18,276 nucleotides of DNA from Acidithiobacillus sulfuriphilus (GTDB lineage Bacteria; Pseudomonadota; Gammaproteobacteria; Acidithiobacillales; Acidithiobacillaceae), in assembly GCF_003721225.1 (NCBI RefSeq), contig NZ_RIZI01000134.1, positions 1 to 18,276 of the forward strand, written 5' to 3'. Both the position numbers and the translations under genes were made by a program. How positions within the stretch are numbered: the stretch's first letter is position 1; every line of letters starts with the position of its first letter. This document shows, piece by piece, positions 17,857 through 18,276 of the stretch. The notes beneath the pieces are model-generated. The model saw nothing but the letters and a program-made list of their open reading frames with translations. It did not search any database and was not told the origin of the DNA.

Positions 17857-18276
17857 GCGTCGACTTGGCCCCGTCCACAGAACAGCTCTACGCGCAGGTG
17901 ACTCCCGCCGGGGCCTTCTATGCCGTGTCCAGCCCGGAACATGAGGGTAATCGCGCCATCCTGCTGCGCATCCTGGAAGAAGGGGGCGTGGTGCCCTTTG
18001 CCACCTCGACAGCCATGAGCTGGACCCAGAGCAATGATGCAGAAGAGGCCCTACGCAGCATTTTCCGCCTCCAGCGCCTGGGACTGGTGCGCGGCAGCAC
18101 TGCGGCACCGCTACCCGTCGAGGATCGGCTGGAAGACATTCTCCCCTCCCTCCTGGCGCGCCTCTCCGACACCAGCAAGGCGTTGCTGGCCGACGAGAAT
18201 GGGTTCTACCTGGCCGCGGCGGGTTTTCTCCATGAGGCGGCCGAAGAGCTGGCCGGCCTCTCCGCCGACCTGCTCG
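17853..18276 (+). CDS. Winged-helix-like plus Roadblock/LC7-like protein, 3'-truncated
   Basis: The frame opens at ATG 17853, overlapping the GTPase stop, and stays open to the window end, giving 141 residues. Residues about 25-80 (AILLRILEEGGVV to RLQRLGLVRG) look like a winged helix. From about 92 the pattern changes to a Roadblock/LC7 start: a helix (EDILPSLLARLS), then SKALLADENGFYLAAAGF and a helix with AEELAGLSADLL. This matches the 'L-x-A-D-x-x-G-F-x-L-A-x-x-G' strand pair of MglB-like proteins. Roadblock proteins dimerise and act as GTPase partners; MglB acts as a GAP for MglA. Tight overlap with the GTPase supports a working pair. The rest of the domain is outside the window, so the call is provisional. 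Confidence 0.7.
   Translation, partial: MSVDLAPSTEQLYAQVTPAGAFYAVSSPEHEGNRAILLRILEEGGVVPFATSTAMSWTQSNDAEEALRSIFRLQRLGLVRGSTAAPLPVEDRLEDILPSLLARLSDTSKALLADENGFYLAAAGFLHEAAEELAGLSADLL

Overview
The window is GC-rich, densely coding and bacterial. Gene content points to an acidophilic sulfur oxidiser of the Acidithiobacillia, for example Acidithiobacillus/Fervidacidithiobacillus caldus. The grounds are a DUF302-soxB end of a Sox thiosulfate-oxidation cluster next to a gammaproteobacterial-type mre/mrd/lip envelope cluster. The genus is an inference from gene content and base composition; no search was run.

Layout. (1) Positions 2-2233 hold the 3' end of a sox operon: a 5'-truncated DUF302 gene, then soxB with a twin-arginine signal, closed by a strong intrinsic terminator. 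(2) Positions 2348-12692 hold a long, tightly packed plus-strand run for cell shape, wall synthesis and lipoate. The order is mreB, mreC, mreD, mrdA (PBP2), mrdB/rodA, a soluble MltB-like lytic transglycosylase, dacA (D,D-carboxypeptidase), ybeD (DUF493), lipB, lipA and a membrane DUF218 protein. Several junctions overlap as ATGA or GTGA, which suggests translational coupling. (3) Positions 12749-13831, minus strand, hold one periplasmic L,D-transpeptidase with a LysM-like N-terminus, convergent with the DUF218 gene. (4) Positions 14038-18276 hold a second plus-strand run of five genes. They are an unrecognised 146-residue protein, a membrane-anchored FimV/TPR-like protein, a protein with a degenerate receiver plus a Pro/Ala-rich linker and a new C-terminal region, a small GTPase of the MglA/CvnD type, and (cut by the window end) a winged-helix-like plus Roadblock/LC7-like protein.

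How the genes fit together. Region 2 encodes the elongasome: the MreBCD scaffold with the PBP2-RodA synthase. It adds wall-trimming enzymes (lytic transglycosylase, D,D-carboxypeptidase) and the octanoyl transfer and sulfur insertion steps of lipoate synthesis. The L,D-transpeptidase would use tetrapeptides of the kind D,D-carboxypeptidases make. Region 4 is the most novel part. A GTPase beside a Roadblock partner, a receiver-like protein with a disordered linker and a TPR membrane protein resembles, in architecture, the Myxococcus MglA/MglB/RomR/SgmX polarity module and the actinobacterial 'conservon' operons. I propose a GTPase-based polarity, motility or surface-sensing switch, perhaps controlling type IV pili. 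That role is inference.
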